From positions 231,165-295,164 of the forward strand of contig NZ_CACVBR010000002.1 of the NCBI RefSeq assembly GCF_902728265.1: DNA of 64,000 bases, given 5' to 3'. The DNA comes from Chryseobacterium potabilaquae (lineage in GTDB: Bacteria > Bacteroidota > Bacteroidia > Flavobacteriales > Weeksellaceae). Shown here one piece after another: positions 26,369 to 36,254 of the stretch; positions within the stretch are counted from its first letter, which is position 1, and the number at the start of each line of letters is the position of its first letter. The position numbers and the translations under genes are program-made. Below the pieces are notes generated by a model. That model made no database searches. It was not told the origin of the DNA and saw only the letters and a program-made list of their open reading frames with translations.

Positions 26369-27391
26369 ATGAAGACTTCTGCTTTTACTACTCATTTTAA
26401 TTTGTTTTCTATCTCTTCAATAGCATGGTTATGCCTTCTTTCCTTTAAAACTCATGATCCAATAATAGTAGTTTCAAAAGAAGGAAAAGGCAATTTTACA
26501 ACAATACAACAAGCCATTAATGCCGTTAAAGATAACTCCATAACAAGAACAAAAATTATCATAAAAGCCGGAATTTATAAAGAAAAAATTGTTGTTCCAG
26601 AAACCAAAGGTCCTATTTTCCTAGAGGGAGAAAGTCCTGAAAATACCATTATCACTTATGATGATTATGCTTCAAAAAGGAATTCGGAAGGAAAAGAAAT
26701 CGGAACAACAGGTTCTTCTACCATTTTTATTTATTCGAATGATTTTACCGCAAAAGATATTTCATTTGAAAACAGCTCAGGAAGAGTGGGACAAGCCGTA
26801 GCTGTTCTCACTTCCGGGGATCGAATAGCATTCAATAATTGTAAATTTTTAGGAAATCAGGACACTTTATATTTAAAAGGAGCCCAGGATTTACAGGATA
26901 AAACAAAACCATCACGAAATTACTTCAAAAACTGTTATATTGAAGGAACAACTGACTATATTTTCGGAGCCGGAACTGCCCTTTTTGAAAACTGTATCAT
27001 TTACTCAAAAGAGACAGCCAGCTATATAACAGCTGCTTCTACTCCTCAAGAAAACAATTTTGGATTTGTCTTTATTAATTCAACAATGATAGGAAATGCT
27101 ACTGCCCAATCCGTTTATTTAGGAAGACCTTGGAGACCATTCGCAAAAACGGTTTATATTGATTGTAAAATGAGCTCAATTATAAAACCGGAAGGGTGGC
27201 ACAATTGGAACAAACCAGATGCTGAAAAGACCACTTTTTATGGGGAATTTAATTCCAAAGGTACAGGAGGAAATATTTCAAAAAGAGTCTCATGGTCACA
27301 TCAATTAACCCAAGAAGAAAGAAAAAAATATACTACAGACAATATTTTTAAAGGAAAAGAACCTTGGAACGTAAGAAGAAGTTTTAAATAA
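26369..27391 (+). CDS. Pectin methylesterase (CE8), copy 1
   Basis: This is a 340-residue right-handed beta-helix esterase with an N-terminal hydrophobic segment (residues about 13-28). The pectinesterase motifs are all present: GNFTTIQQAINAV, GQAVAVLTSGDR, GNQDTLY with the first catalytic Asp, GTTDYIFGAGTALFENC with the second Asp, and LGRPWRPFAKTVY with the Arg. It removes methyl groups from homogalacturonan outside the cytoplasm. A second copy lies at 36255. Confidence 0.93.
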   Translation: MKTSAFTTHFNLFSISSIAWLCLLSFKTHDPIIVVSKEGKGNFTTIQQAINAVKDNSITRTKIIIKAGIYKEKIVVPETKGPIFLEGESPENTIITYDDYASKRNSEGKEIGTTGSSTIFIYSNDFTAKDISFENSSGRVGQAVAVLTSGDRIAFNNCKFLGNQDTLYLKGAQDLQDKTKPSRNYFKNCYIEGTTDYIFGAGTALFENCIIYSKETASYITAASTPQENNFGFVFINSTMIGNATAQSVYLGRPWRPFAKTVYIDCKMSSIIKPEGWHNWNKPDAEKTTFYGEFNSKGTGGNISKRVSWSHQLTQEERKKYTTDNIFKGKEPWNVRRSFK

Positions 27392-27422
27392 TCCAGGCCT
27401 ATTCATTAAAGAATCTTCTATC

Positions 27423-28832
27423 ATGAAACACTTTACAAAATTTTTAGCCGCAAGCATTATATGTAGTATTTCCGTATTTACAAATGCTCAGAATATTCTC
27501 AGTTTTCCCGGTGCAGAAGGGTTCGGAAGATATACTACCGGTGGACGTGGCGGAAAAGTGTATGTTGTGACAAAATTATCTGATGATGGCTCAGAAGGAA
27601 CTTTAAGATATGCTTTAGATCAAAAAGGTCCGAGATATATCGTGTTTAAAACAGGAGGAACAATTTACTTAGAATCCCCTCTAAAAATACACGAAGGTAA
27701 CGTTACTATTGCAGGGCAAACCGCTCCCGGAGAAGGAATCACGATTGCCAATTACGAAACCTTTGTAGGTGCAGATAACGTAATTATACGTTATATGAGA
27801 TTCAGAATGGGAGATAACAAGCAGGTTGAAGGCGACGCATTAGGAGCCAGGTTTATAAAAAATTTAATCGTAGATCATTGTTCAATGAGCTGGTCAACGG
27901 ATGAAACGGTTTCTATTTATGTGAATAAAAATACAACACTTCAATGGTGCATAATAGCAGAAAGTCTTCGAAATTCAGCACATCAGAAAGGTGCTCATGG
28001 CTATGGAGGAATTGCAGGAGGAAAAGGGGCTTCATTTCATCACAATATATATGCACACCATGACAGCAGAAATCCAAGATTAGGAGAATATGCCGGAAGT
28101 AAATTTGCATTGACTGATCTTACTGATTTCCGAAATAATGTGATTTACAATTGGGGCCACAATAATATCTACGGTGGAGAAGGAATGAATGTAAACATTA
28201 TTAATAATTATTACAAACCCGGCCCTGCGACATTGACCAGAAATCGAATAGTCGCTATCGATAAAAATGAAAACCCTAAAACCGAGGTTTACAACATCTG
28301 GGGAAAATATTACATCGATGGAAATATCTTAGAAGGAAATCCGGAAATCACAAAAGATAATTGGACAAAAGGTGTTTTTGGACAAATGAAACCTTCTTAT
28401 AAATCAACAGATCAAGATAAAAACTCAATTAAAATCAATCATCCACACGATATTCAGAAGAATGTAAAAACCCATTCTGCAAAAGAAGCTTATAAAAAAA
28501 TATTAAATATCGGAGGTGCAAGCCTAGTGAGAGACGCGATTGATTTGCATGTTTTAAAAGATGTAAAAAACGGAAACTTTACCTATAAAGGCTCCAAAGG
28601 AAGTACCAATGGAATTATTGATTCTCAAAAAGATGTTGGAGGATTTCCGAATTTGAAACAAGGAGTACCTCTACTCGATTCAGATAATGATGGAATGCCT
28701 GATAAATGGGAAATTAAATATCAATTAAATCCGAAAGTTGCTAATCCTAATGGAAGAGATTTAGACAAAAATTACGATAATATCGAAGTTTATTTTAATG
28801 ATATTGTTAAAAAAATAACCGAAAAACAATAG
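27423..28832 (+). CDS. Pectate lyase, PL1 family
   Basis: The 469-residue secreted protein has a signal peptide ending SVFTNAQ. The parallel beta-helix starts with FPGAEGFGRYTTGGRGGKVY and continues with GTLRYALDQKGPRYIVFKTGG, TIAGQTAPGEG and VDHCSMSWSTDET. The later HHDSRNPRLGEY holds the Arg-containing catalytic loop. The C terminus has a calcium-loop-like DSDNDGMPDKWE. It cleaves de-esterified homogalacturonan by beta-elimination, giving unsaturated ends for the KdgF/KduI route. Confidence 0.9.
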   Translation: MKHFTKFLAASIICSISVFTNAQNILSFPGAEGFGRYTTGGRGGKVYVVTKLSDDGSEGTLRYALDQKGPRYIVFKTGGTIYLESPLKIHEGNVTIAGQTAPGEGITIANYETFVGADNVIIRYMRFRMGDNKQVEGDALGARFIKNLIVDHCSMSWSTDETVSIYVNKNTTLQWCIIAESLRNSAHQKGAHGYGGIAGGKGASFHHNIYAHHDSRNPRLGEYAGSKFALTDLTDFRNNVIYNWGHNNIYGGEGMNVNIINNYYKPGPATLTRNRIVAIDKNENPKTEVYNIWGKYYIDGNILEGNPEITKDNWTKGVFGQMKPSYKSTDQDKNSIKINHPHDIQKNVKTHSAKEAYKKILNIGGASLVRDAIDLHVLKDVKNGNFTYKGSKGSTNGIIDSQKDVGGFPNLKQGVPLLDSDNDGMPDKWEIKYQLNPKVANPNGRDLDKNYDNIEVYFNDIVKKITEKQ

Positions 28833-28871
28833 AAATAACCATGAAAACTCTTTGTCAAATTCGGCTATCTA

Positions 28872-29879
28872 ATGAAAAGCATTATGAAATTCAATTTATT
28901 TAAAATAGTATTTGTAGGGACGTTTATCAGTTCTCATTTTGCAGCACAAACTTCTGTAATTAGTGAGATTAAAAAGCATCCAAACGCTCCTTTTTCTTAT
29001 GCAGAACTTTCTGTCAAAGAAGGGGGAAAATGGGACGGGAATCAATACATCGGTGGAAGTTTTAAAAACATCCAAGAATTGACCATTCCCGAATCTCATA
29101 CAGATCATTCTACTTATATTCGATACGAAGGTATTGGTTTGGAAAACAATCAAATCGGATATCGATTGTATCTGGATTGGAGAAATGCGACAGATATTTT
29201 CGGTAAAAAAACAACAGCTTTATCTTTACCTGAAGTCGGCCAAGATGGGTTTGAGTCTTATCATCATGATGCTCCTTGGGGGCAAGATATATTAAAATCC
29301 GGACATACTATTGGAATTGGTTCCTATGGAAGATATGATGAACAGAATGATTATGTTGAAACTTTCAAAATAGTAAAAAGTACAACAGCCAAAGTGACTA
29401 ATACAAAAGAGCTGTCTTTTGCAACTATTGATTATGAAGGTTGGAAAACCTGGGGTGATGCCATAGATTTACATTCTAAACTTACTATTTTTCCCAAAGA
29501 TCGTTTTGTAAAAGTAGATTTAGCATTAAGTAATACCATTTCAGGATTATGTACGGGCATTGTTGCCATTAAAAACATCCCACTAAAACAAGGCATCAGT
29601 AAAAATAAAAAATGGGGTTATATTGCGACTTACGGAAATCAAACGGAAACAAAAAAAGATGATAATTTAGGAATGGTCGTATTCTATCCTTTGGAAAACT
29701 TTGATAAATATGTAAAAACAAAATCTACCCACACGATAATTTTCAAAAAAACAAAAAATGTCTCGTACTACTTTATGGGGGCATGGTCATTAGAGCCTAA
29801 TGGTCTCACTACAGAAGATTCGTTTTACCAGGATTTGGCGAAAAAACTGGACATATTAGATCAAAATAATCATCTTTAA
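28872..29879 (+). CDS. DUF4861-family secreted protein, copy 1
   Basis: The 335-residue protein carries a signal peptide (to about FAAQT). Motifs IRYEGIGLENNQIGYRLYLD, SYHHDAPWGQDILKSG and IGIGSYG resemble the DUF4861 family, also represented at 39518. Members are common in pectin and rhamnogalacturonan utilisation loci, probably as polysaccharide-acting enzymes, but I cannot name an activity. It lies between PL1 and GH105 genes in a tight run. Confidence 0.7.
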   Translation: MKSIMKFNLFKIVFVGTFISSHFAAQTSVISEIKKHPNAPFSYAELSVKEGGKWDGNQYIGGSFKNIQELTIPESHTDHSTYIRYEGIGLENNQIGYRLYLDWRNATDIFGKKTTALSLPEVGQDGFESYHHDAPWGQDILKSGHTIGIGSYGRYDEQNDYVETFKIVKSTTAKVTNTKELSFATIDYEGWKTWGDAIDLHSKLTIFPKDRFVKVDLALSNTISGLCTGIVAIKNIPLKQGISKNKKWGYIATYGNQTETKKDDNLGMVVFYPLENFDKYVKTKSTHTIIFKKTKNVSYYFMGAWSLEPNGLTTEDSFYQDLAKKLDILDQNNHL

Positions 29880-29890
29880 AGTTTAAAACC

Positions 29891-31144
29891 ATGAACTTTA
29901 TTAAAAATAACCTTACAATCTACGCATTAGCAGCTTTATGCTTAAGTCCATTTTCTTCTTTTGCACAAAAACCTTCAGATACTTTTCCAAAAGAAATAAG
30001 CCTCGTAGTAAAAGAAAAAATTTCAAGTCAATTACCTTGGTCACAAAGAATGCTGCTTTCTGAAATGAAACGTTTTCCTGAAGCATGGATGCTAGACTAT
30101 AATAAAAATCCAAAATGGAGCTACCCAACAGCAATTGTTTTGGAAGGAGCGGAAAGAATTTACGAAAAAACAGGAGACAAAAAATATTACAATTACATTA
30201 CAAAGTTTGGCGATACTATGGTGAAAGAAGATGGGAGCATTGTTTCTTATGATCTTTCAAAATACAATCTCGATATGTTGAATTGCGGAAATGTATTACT
30301 ATACCTTTATCAAAAAGAAAAAAAGGAAAAATATTTAAAAGCTTTACAAACCCTACGCTCACAAATCGATGGGCAACCAAGAACTTCGGAAGGAGGTTTC
30401 TGGCACAAGAAAATTTATCCTCATCAAATGTGGTTGGATGGTCTTTATATGGGAGAACCATTTTATGCCCATTATACCCAATATTTTTCAAAAGGTACAG
30501 ATACTGAAAAAGCGTACAATGATATTATTAATCAATTTGATGTAATTCAGAAACATCTTATAGATAAAAAAACGGGTTTACTCTACCACGCATGGGACGA
30601 AAGCAGAGAGCAAGCTTGGGCCAATAAAGAAACAGGACTTTCACCCAACTTTTGGTCCAGAGCGATGGGATGGTACGGAATGGCAATAGTTGACGTGTTA
30701 GATTATTTACCACAAAATCATCCAGGAAGGATAAAACTACTCTCCTATTTACAATCTTACTGTGATGCCATTATTAAAGTTCAGGATAAAGAAACCGGAC
30801 TATGGTATCAAGTACTGGATAAAGGTGGGGAAAAAGAAAATTATCTCGAAGCGACAGGTTCATCGATGTTTGTATACACGATGATAAAATCTGTTAACAA
30901 AGGCTATTTATCAAAATCGTATAAAAGCTATGCTAAAAAAGGATATAAGGGAATCCTTAAAAATCTAATCACCGTTGATAAAAATGGAATAGTCAATTTA
31001 AATAAATGCTGTGCCGTAGCAGGTCTCGGTGGAAATCCTTACAGAAGTGGCTCTTATGAATATTATGTAAATGAAGAAATTCGTTCCAATGATCCAAAAG
31101 GAACAGGACCTTTCATTTTAGCATGTTTAGAATTTGAAAAATAA
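29891..31144 (+). CDS. Unsaturated rhamnogalacturonyl/galacturonyl hydrolase (GH105)
   Basis: The 417-residue protein has a signal peptide (to SSFAQ) and an (alpha/alpha)6 barrel. The family blocks are NLDMLNCGNVLLYLY, with an Asp that helps the active site, and EGGFWHKKIYPHQMWLDGLYMGEPF, with the catalytic Asp in WLDG. NFWSRAMGWYGMAIVDVLDY is also typical. It releases the unsaturated uronic acid from oligosaccharides made by the lyases. The gene starts 11 bases after the DUF4861 gene. Confidence 0.92.
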   Translation: MNFIKNNLTIYALAALCLSPFSSFAQKPSDTFPKEISLVVKEKISSQLPWSQRMLLSEMKRFPEAWMLDYNKNPKWSYPTAIVLEGAERIYEKTGDKKYYNYITKFGDTMVKEDGSIVSYDLSKYNLDMLNCGNVLLYLYQKEKKEKYLKALQTLRSQIDGQPRTSEGGFWHKKIYPHQMWLDGLYMGEPFYAHYTQYFSKGTDTEKAYNDIINQFDVIQKHLIDKKTGLLYHAWDESREQAWANKETGLSPNFWSRAMGWYGMAIVDVLDYLPQNHPGRIKLLSYLQSYCDAIIKVQDKETGLWYQVLDKGGEKENYLEATGSSMFVYTMIKSVNKGYLSKSYKSYAKKGYKGILKNLITVDKNGIVNLNKCCAVAGLGGNPYRSGSYEYYVNEEIRSNDPKGTGPFILACLEFEK

Positions 31145-31160
31145 ATGAATCTGATTTTTT

Positions 31161-32804
31161 ATGAAGACTATAAATATTTTACATATAACCGCAATCACAG
31201 CTCTTTCAATCGCTTCTCCCTATCTGAATGCACAGGAAAAAAACTACGTTTCTGAAGTATGGATTGCCGATGAGGGAAAAACCTATAAAAATCCGATTCT
31301 GTATGCAGATTACTCAGACCCCGACGCTATTCGTGTTGGAGAAGATTATTATATGACAGCATCAAGTTTCAATGAAGCTCCCGGATTGCCTATTCTTCAT
31401 TCAAAAGACATGGTGAACTGGAAATTGGTGAACTATGCTATTCAGGATGTTCTACCCAATGAACACTTTTCTACACCAAAACGAGGAGACGGAGTTTGGG
31501 CTCCTAGTATCAGATTCCACAAAGATGAATTTTATATTTATTGGGGTGATCCTGATTTTGGAATTTATATGGTAAAAACCAAAGATCCCCTCGGAGTATG
31601 GGAAAAACCTGTTTTAGTAATGGAAGGAAAAGGTTTGATCGATTCCTGTCCATTTTGGGATGAAGATGGAAATCCTTACTTAGTTCATGGCTGGGCAGGA
31701 AGTCGTGCCGGAGTAAAAAGTATTTTAACCCTTAATAAAATGAATCCTGAAGGAACAAAAGTCCTGGATAAAGGAGTTCATGTTTTTGATGGACATGATG
31801 CACATCCCACCGTTGAAGGTCCAAAAATGTATAAAAGAAATGGCTACTATTATATTTTTGCACCAGCAGGTGGGGTGGCTACAGGATGGCAATTAGTGCT
31901 AAGATCAAAAAATATTTATGGGCCTTATGAAGAAAAAATAGTGCTTGAACAAGGAGCCACAAAAATCAATGGACCTCATCAGGGAGCCTGGGTAGATACT
32001 CCTTCCGGAGAAGATTGGTTTTATCATTTTCAGGATGCTGATACCTATGGCCGAATTGTTCATCTTCAACCGATGAGATGGGAAAAAGACTGGCCTATGA
32101 TGGGAATTGATAACAATAAAAATGGAATCGGCGAACCTGTTTTAGCCTATAAAAAACCAAATGTTGGTCAATCCTACCCTATTGTTACTCCTTCTGAAAC
32201 AGATGAATTTGATGGTGATAAATTAGGATTGCAATGGCAATGGAGCGCCAATGAAAATATCGTTTGGTCATCCAAACTTCCCGGACAAAAATTTTTAAGA
32301 TTATTTTCTATTAAGATTCCTGAAGGTGAAAAAAATCTATGGAATATTCCAAATTTATTAACCCAAAAATTTCCCGCTCCCCATTTTGTCGCTTCAACAA
32401 AAGTGAAATTAACTCCCGAAGACGCCAAAGAAGGAAAAGTTGCAGGATTATTAGTAATGGGTTTAGACCATGAATCCATTGTAATTACTAATAAACCGGA
32501 TGGTTTTTATCTCCAAGTAAGAAAAGCGGAAAAAGCAGATAAAGGTGGTGAGGAAAAAGTTTTATTCGAAACAAAATTAAAAGAGAATGAAGCCTATTTA
32601 AAAGTACATGTTAGCGAACCTAATGGACTATGTCAATTCAGTTACAGTGAAAATGGAAAAAATTTCACAAAAGTAGATCACGTTTTTCAGGCAAAACCCG
32701 GAAAATGGATTGGCGCTAAAGTCGGTTTATATAGTATAAGTACAACGAAAGTCCCTCGTGGAGGATATGCAGATTTTGATTGGTTTAGAATTACCAAAAA
32801 TTAA
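31161..32804 (+). CDS. Glycoside hydrolase family 43 (xylosidase/arabinofuranosidase type)
   Basis: The 547-residue protein has a signal peptide and a five-bladed propeller at about 30-330. The catalytic residues are visible: base Asp in YSDPDAIRVGEDYYM, the pKa-tuning Asp in GLIDSCPFWDEDG, and acid Glu in HPTVEGPKMYKR. A C-terminal beta-sandwich (about 345-545) follows, as in the long GH43 proteins of pectin loci. Likely it trims xylose or arabinose side chains, which would link pectin breakdown to the xylA/xylB genes. The exact sugar is not readable. Confidence 0.88.
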   Translation: MKTINILHITAITALSIASPYLNAQEKNYVSEVWIADEGKTYKNPILYADYSDPDAIRVGEDYYMTASSFNEAPGLPILHSKDMVNWKLVNYAIQDVLPNEHFSTPKRGDGVWAPSIRFHKDEFYIYWGDPDFGIYMVKTKDPLGVWEKPVLVMEGKGLIDSCPFWDEDGNPYLVHGWAGSRAGVKSILTLNKMNPEGTKVLDKGVHVFDGHDAHPTVEGPKMYKRNGYYYIFAPAGGVATGWQLVLRSKNIYGPYEEKIVLEQGATKINGPHQGAWVDTPSGEDWFYHFQDADTYGRIVHLQPMRWEKDWPMMGIDNNKNGIGEPVLAYKKPNVGQSYPIVTPSETDEFDGDKLGLQWQWSANENIVWSSKLPGQKFLRLFSIKIPEGEKNLWNIPNLLTQKFPAPHFVASTKVKLTPEDAKEGKVAGLLVMGLDHESIVITNKPDGFYLQVRKAEKADKGGEEKVLFETKLKENEAYLKVHVSEPNGLCQFSYSENGKNFTKVDHVFQAKPGKWIGAKVGLYSISTTKVPRGGYADFDWFRITKN

Positions 32805-32807
32805 ATC

Positions 32808-33653
32808 ATGAATATAAAAACATTTAATATAGTTTCATTTTTATTCGGAGTTTTGCTGTTGTCTGCATGCCAATCCCAAAACAATGCTCAAACGGCAGCA
32901 GCAAAACAGAATAAAAAAATCACTCATATTTATCTTATCGGAGACTCTACTATGGCAGATTATACCGGTGATTATGAACCCGGTAAAGATTATATGAAAG
33001 TCCGTTATCCGATTACAGGTTGGGGACAAGTTTTCCAACCCTTTTTTGTAAAAGATAGTTTAATGATATTAAAATCTGCGATCACTACAGATTCCGTAGC
33101 CATTATTGATAGAGCTCACGGTGGCAGAAGTACCCGAACTTTTTTCCAGGAAGGCCGATGGAGATATGTGTATGAACACTTACAACCTAACGATTATGTA
33201 CTGATGCAGTTTGGTCACAATGATGGTTCAGAAAAACATATGGAACGTTATGTAAACATTCAAGGATATAAAGAGTTTTTAAGATTATTTGTAACCCAAA
33301 CAAGACAAAAAGGAGGAAATCCAATTATCTTGACACCAGTGGCAAGAAATTATCCTTGGAAAAACGGAAAATTGGAAAATGTACATGGAGAATATGGACA
33401 AGCTCCCATTGATATTGCCAAAGAAATGAATGTACCCTATATTGATTTAAACCAATTATCAATGGAATACTTTACCCGGAAAGGACAAGAATTCACAACC
33501 AATCATTATTTCATGAATCTACCTGATAATGTGTATGAAGCCTATCCAAAAGGTCAGAAAGACAACACTCATTTTCAACCGGAAGGTGCTAAAGTGGTAG
33601 CATCAATTGTTTATCAAGAATTTAAAAAAGTAATTAAAACTCAAAAAAAATAA
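32808..33653 (+). CDS. Rhamnogalacturonan acetylesterase (CE12, SGNH), lipoprotein, copy 1
   Basis: The 281-residue SGNH hydrolase has a lipobox LLLSACQ, so it is membrane-anchored. The blocks are YLIGDSTMADY with the catalytic Ser, DRAHGGRSTRTF, LMQFGHNDG, and DNTHFQPEGA with the catalytic Asp and His. It removes acetyl groups from pectin backbones. It begins 3 bases after the GH43 stop and ends one base before the GH28 start. Confidence 0.9.
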   Translation: MNIKTFNIVSFLFGVLLLSACQSQNNAQTAAAKQNKKITHIYLIGDSTMADYTGDYEPGKDYMKVRYPITGWGQVFQPFFVKDSLMILKSAITTDSVAIIDRAHGGRSTRTFFQEGRWRYVYEHLQPNDYVLMQFGHNDGSEKHMERYVNIQGYKEFLRLFVTQTRQKGGNPIILTPVARNYPWKNGKLENVHGEYGQAPIDIAKEMNVPYIDLNQLSMEYFTRKGQEFTTNHYFMNLPDNVYEAYPKGQKDNTHFQPEGAKVVASIVYQEFKKVIKTQKK

Positions 33654-33654
33654 A

Positions 33655-35322
33655 ATGAAGAAGTCTCTTACCATTATCAGTTTAGTAACAGCCATGATGT
33701 TTTCAGGGCAAATGAATGCTCAGAATCTGAATATTTATCAAAACATTGAGTTTAAAATGCCTCAGGTTGCAGAAGCTTCTTTTCTTCCAAACACTGTTTC
33801 AATTACTCAATTTGGTGGAATTTCAGGTGGAAATGTAAAGAATACAGAAGCTTTCAAAAAAGCAATAGAAGCTCTTAGCAAAAAAGGTGGAGGAAAATTG
33901 ATCATTCCCCGTGGAATGTGGCTAACCGGTCCCATCGAATTAAAAAGCAATATCAATCTTCATGTGGAAGAAGGTGCATTTATTATTTTTAGTAAAGATA
34001 AAAAGGATTATCCTTTAGTGGACGTTAGCTTTGAAGGATTAAATACTATTCGTTGTCAATCGCCTATTTCCGCAAGAAATGCTACTAATATTGCCATCAC
34101 CGGAAAAGGCGTAATCGATGGAAGTGGAGATGCATGGAGAGCCATCAAAAAAAGTAAAGTCTCAGAATCTGAGTGGAAGGAAATTATAAAATCCGGAGGA
34201 ATTGTGTCTTCAGACGGTAAAAATTGGTATCCTTCAGAAAGTTATAAAAAGGGATTTGAAAGCAGTTCAAGCTTCAATGTTCCAGACAAAATTTCTAAGG
34301 AAGAACTCATAACAGTTAAAGACTTTTTACGTCCGGTAATGGTAAGTTTAGTAGGTTGTGATAAGGTTTTATTAGATGGACCTACCTTTCAAAATTCTCC
34401 GGCTTGGAATCTTCATCCATTGATGTGTTCGAATGTTATCTTAAGAAACCTTACCATTAGAAATCCTTGGTTTTCTCAAAATGGTGATGGTGTAGATCTA
34501 GAATCATGTAAAAACGTTTTGATTCACGATAATACATTCGATGTAGGTGATGATGCTATTTGTATTAAATCAGGGAAAAATGAAGACGGAAGAAAAAGAG
34601 GAATGCCTACTGAGAATGTGATCATTAAAAACAATGTCGTATATCATGGTCATGGAGGGTTTGTTGTAGGAAGTGAAATGTCTGGCGGGGCAAGAAATAT
34701 TCACGTTTCCGATTGTACCTTTATTGGAACGGATATTGGTCTTCGCTTTAAAACAACACGAGGAAGAGGAGGAATTGTTGAAAACATTTATATCAAAAAT
34801 ATTGATATGATTAATATTCCCACTCAGACAATAGGATTCAATATGTTCTATGAAGGTTCTTCTCCTGTATTGGAAGACGGACAGAAAAAAGAAGGTAATA
34901 CAACTCCTGAAAAAATATATCCGGTAACAGAAGAGACTCCGATTTTCAGAAATATTTTCTTTAAAAACATCAATGCCGTTAATTCTGATGAAGCAATTAC
35001 TTTATTCGGTTTGGCAGAAATGAACCTTAAAAACATTGTGATTGAAGATTCTCAATTCGATACGAAAAAAGCATTAACCATTGTAGATGCAGATGGGATT
35101 CAATTAAAAAATGTAAAACTGAAATATACCGAAGGGACCGGAGCAACCATTTACAATAGTAAAAACATTAATCTTTCAACAGTAAAATTTGAATCTCAAA
35201 ATAAGCCATACATTAAGGTTTTAGGAAATAAAACGGGAGCAGTATTACTACCAAAAGAAGTAACATCTGATAAAAACTTACTTTCCATCGGTACAGATGT
35301 AGCAAAAAACGCAGTTAAATAA
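33655..35322 (+). CDS. Polygalacturonase-type glycoside hydrolase (GH28)
   Basis: This is a 555-residue secreted beta-helix protein (signal peptide to MNAQ). The GH28 catalytic blocks are NGDGVDLESCKNV (Asp), VGDDAICIKSGKNEDGRKR (paired Asp), GHGGFVVGSEMSGG (His), and LRFKTTRGRGG (R-x-K). It hydrolyses galacturonan or rhamnogalacturonan glycosidic bonds in the periplasm. It is somewhat longer than simple exo-polygalacturonases, with extra strands at the C terminus. Confidence 0.92.
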   Translation: MKKSLTIISLVTAMMFSGQMNAQNLNIYQNIEFKMPQVAEASFLPNTVSITQFGGISGGNVKNTEAFKKAIEALSKKGGGKLIIPRGMWLTGPIELKSNINLHVEEGAFIIFSKDKKDYPLVDVSFEGLNTIRCQSPISARNATNIAITGKGVIDGSGDAWRAIKKSKVSESEWKEIIKSGGIVSSDGKNWYPSESYKKGFESSSSFNVPDKISKEELITVKDFLRPVMVSLVGCDKVLLDGPTFQNSPAWNLHPLMCSNVILRNLTIRNPWFSQNGDGVDLESCKNVLIHDNTFDVGDDAICIKSGKNEDGRKRGMPTENVIIKNNVVYHGHGGFVVGSEMSGGARNIHVSDCTFIGTDIGLRFKTTRGRGGIVENIYIKNIDMINIPTQTIGFNMFYEGSSPVLEDGQKKEGNTTPEKIYPVTEETPIFRNIFFKNINAVNSDEAITLFGLAEMNLKNIVIEDSQFDTKKALTIVDADGIQLKNVKLKYTEGTGATIYNSKNINLSTVKFESQNKPYIKVLGNKTGAVLLPKEVTSDKNLLSIGTDVAKNAVK

Positions 35323-35337
35323 AAATTCCATAAACGA

Positions 35338-36249
35338 ATGATTTTTAACAAAAGACATACTTATATTTCTATTTTTTTTGTAGGGACAATAGCATTCGGA
35401 CAAGTAAATCGACCGAATGCTACTCCTTACACCAATGAAGGAACGTTTGAAAAATTCAAGAAAAAATACCCTTTTACTACTCCAATAGACCGCTCTGTTC
35501 CTCAAAATATTGGCATCGATAAAGATATAGAATATACTCACATCCACGGACTTTCTCTAAAAGCTGATGTATATTATCCTCTTGATACATCGAAGAAATA
35601 TCCGGGAATAGCAATGGTTCATGGCGGTGGTTGGATTTCAGGAAGCAAAGAAAATGAAAAATTTATGGCCATGGAACTGGCTTCAAAAGGGTATGTCGTA
35701 ATAGCTATCGGATATCGATTGGCAGATGTAGCTAAATATCCCGCCGGAGTTGAAGATATTGAAACAGGCATTCGATGGCTAAAGAAAAGTCACAAAAAAT
35801 ATTCTCTAAACAAAAATAAAATGGTGATTTTGGGAGAATCCGCAGGTGCACAGATGGCGACATTGGTGGGAGTGAAGAAAAAGAATAAGCTTCAGGCTAT
35901 TGTAAATGTGGATGGCGTTGTATCCTTTGTTCATGAGGAATCAGGTAAAGAAGGAACTTACGATGCCTATTGGTTGGGATACTCACAAAAAGACAATCCT
36001 AAAATCTGGAAAGAAGCTTCTCCGTTAGAGTATGTAGATAAAGATACCCCTCCTACTCTTTTTATCAATAGCTCACAGCCCCGATTTCATGCAGGAAGAG
36101 ATGATATGATGAAAAAACTAAAAAGCTATGCTATTCCGACTGAGTTTCATGAAATTAAAGATTCGCCCCATTCATTCTGGTCAGCAGAGCCTTGGTTCAC
36201 AGAAACATTGAATTATACCATCGACTTTTTAGATAAGGTTTTAAAGTAA
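35338..36249 (+). CDS. Secreted alpha/beta-hydrolase, probable pectin acetylesterase or carbohydrate esterase
   Basis: The 303-residue protein has a signal-like N terminus. The oxyanion motif is VHGGGWISG, the nucleophile Ser is in ILGESAGAQMA, and the His is in KDSPHSFW, as in the hormone-sensitive-lipase/BD-FAE type esterases. It sits between the GH28 and CE8 genes with 5-15 base gaps, so a role in deacetylating or de-esterifying pectin is likely. The substrate is not fixed by the sequence. Confidence 0.8.
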   Translation: MIFNKRHTYISIFFVGTIAFGQVNRPNATPYTNEGTFEKFKKKYPFTTPIDRSVPQNIGIDKDIEYTHIHGLSLKADVYYPLDTSKKYPGIAMVHGGGWISGSKENEKFMAMELASKGYVVIAIGYRLADVAKYPAGVEDIETGIRWLKKSHKKYSLNKNKMVILGESAGAQMATLVGVKKKNKLQAIVNVDGVVSFVHEESGKEGTYDAYWLGYSQKDNPKIWKEASPLEYVDKDTPPTLFINSSQPRFHAGRDDMMKKLKSYAIPTEFHEIKDSPHSFWSAEPWFTETLNYTIDFLDKVLK

Positions 36250-36254
36250 ATTTT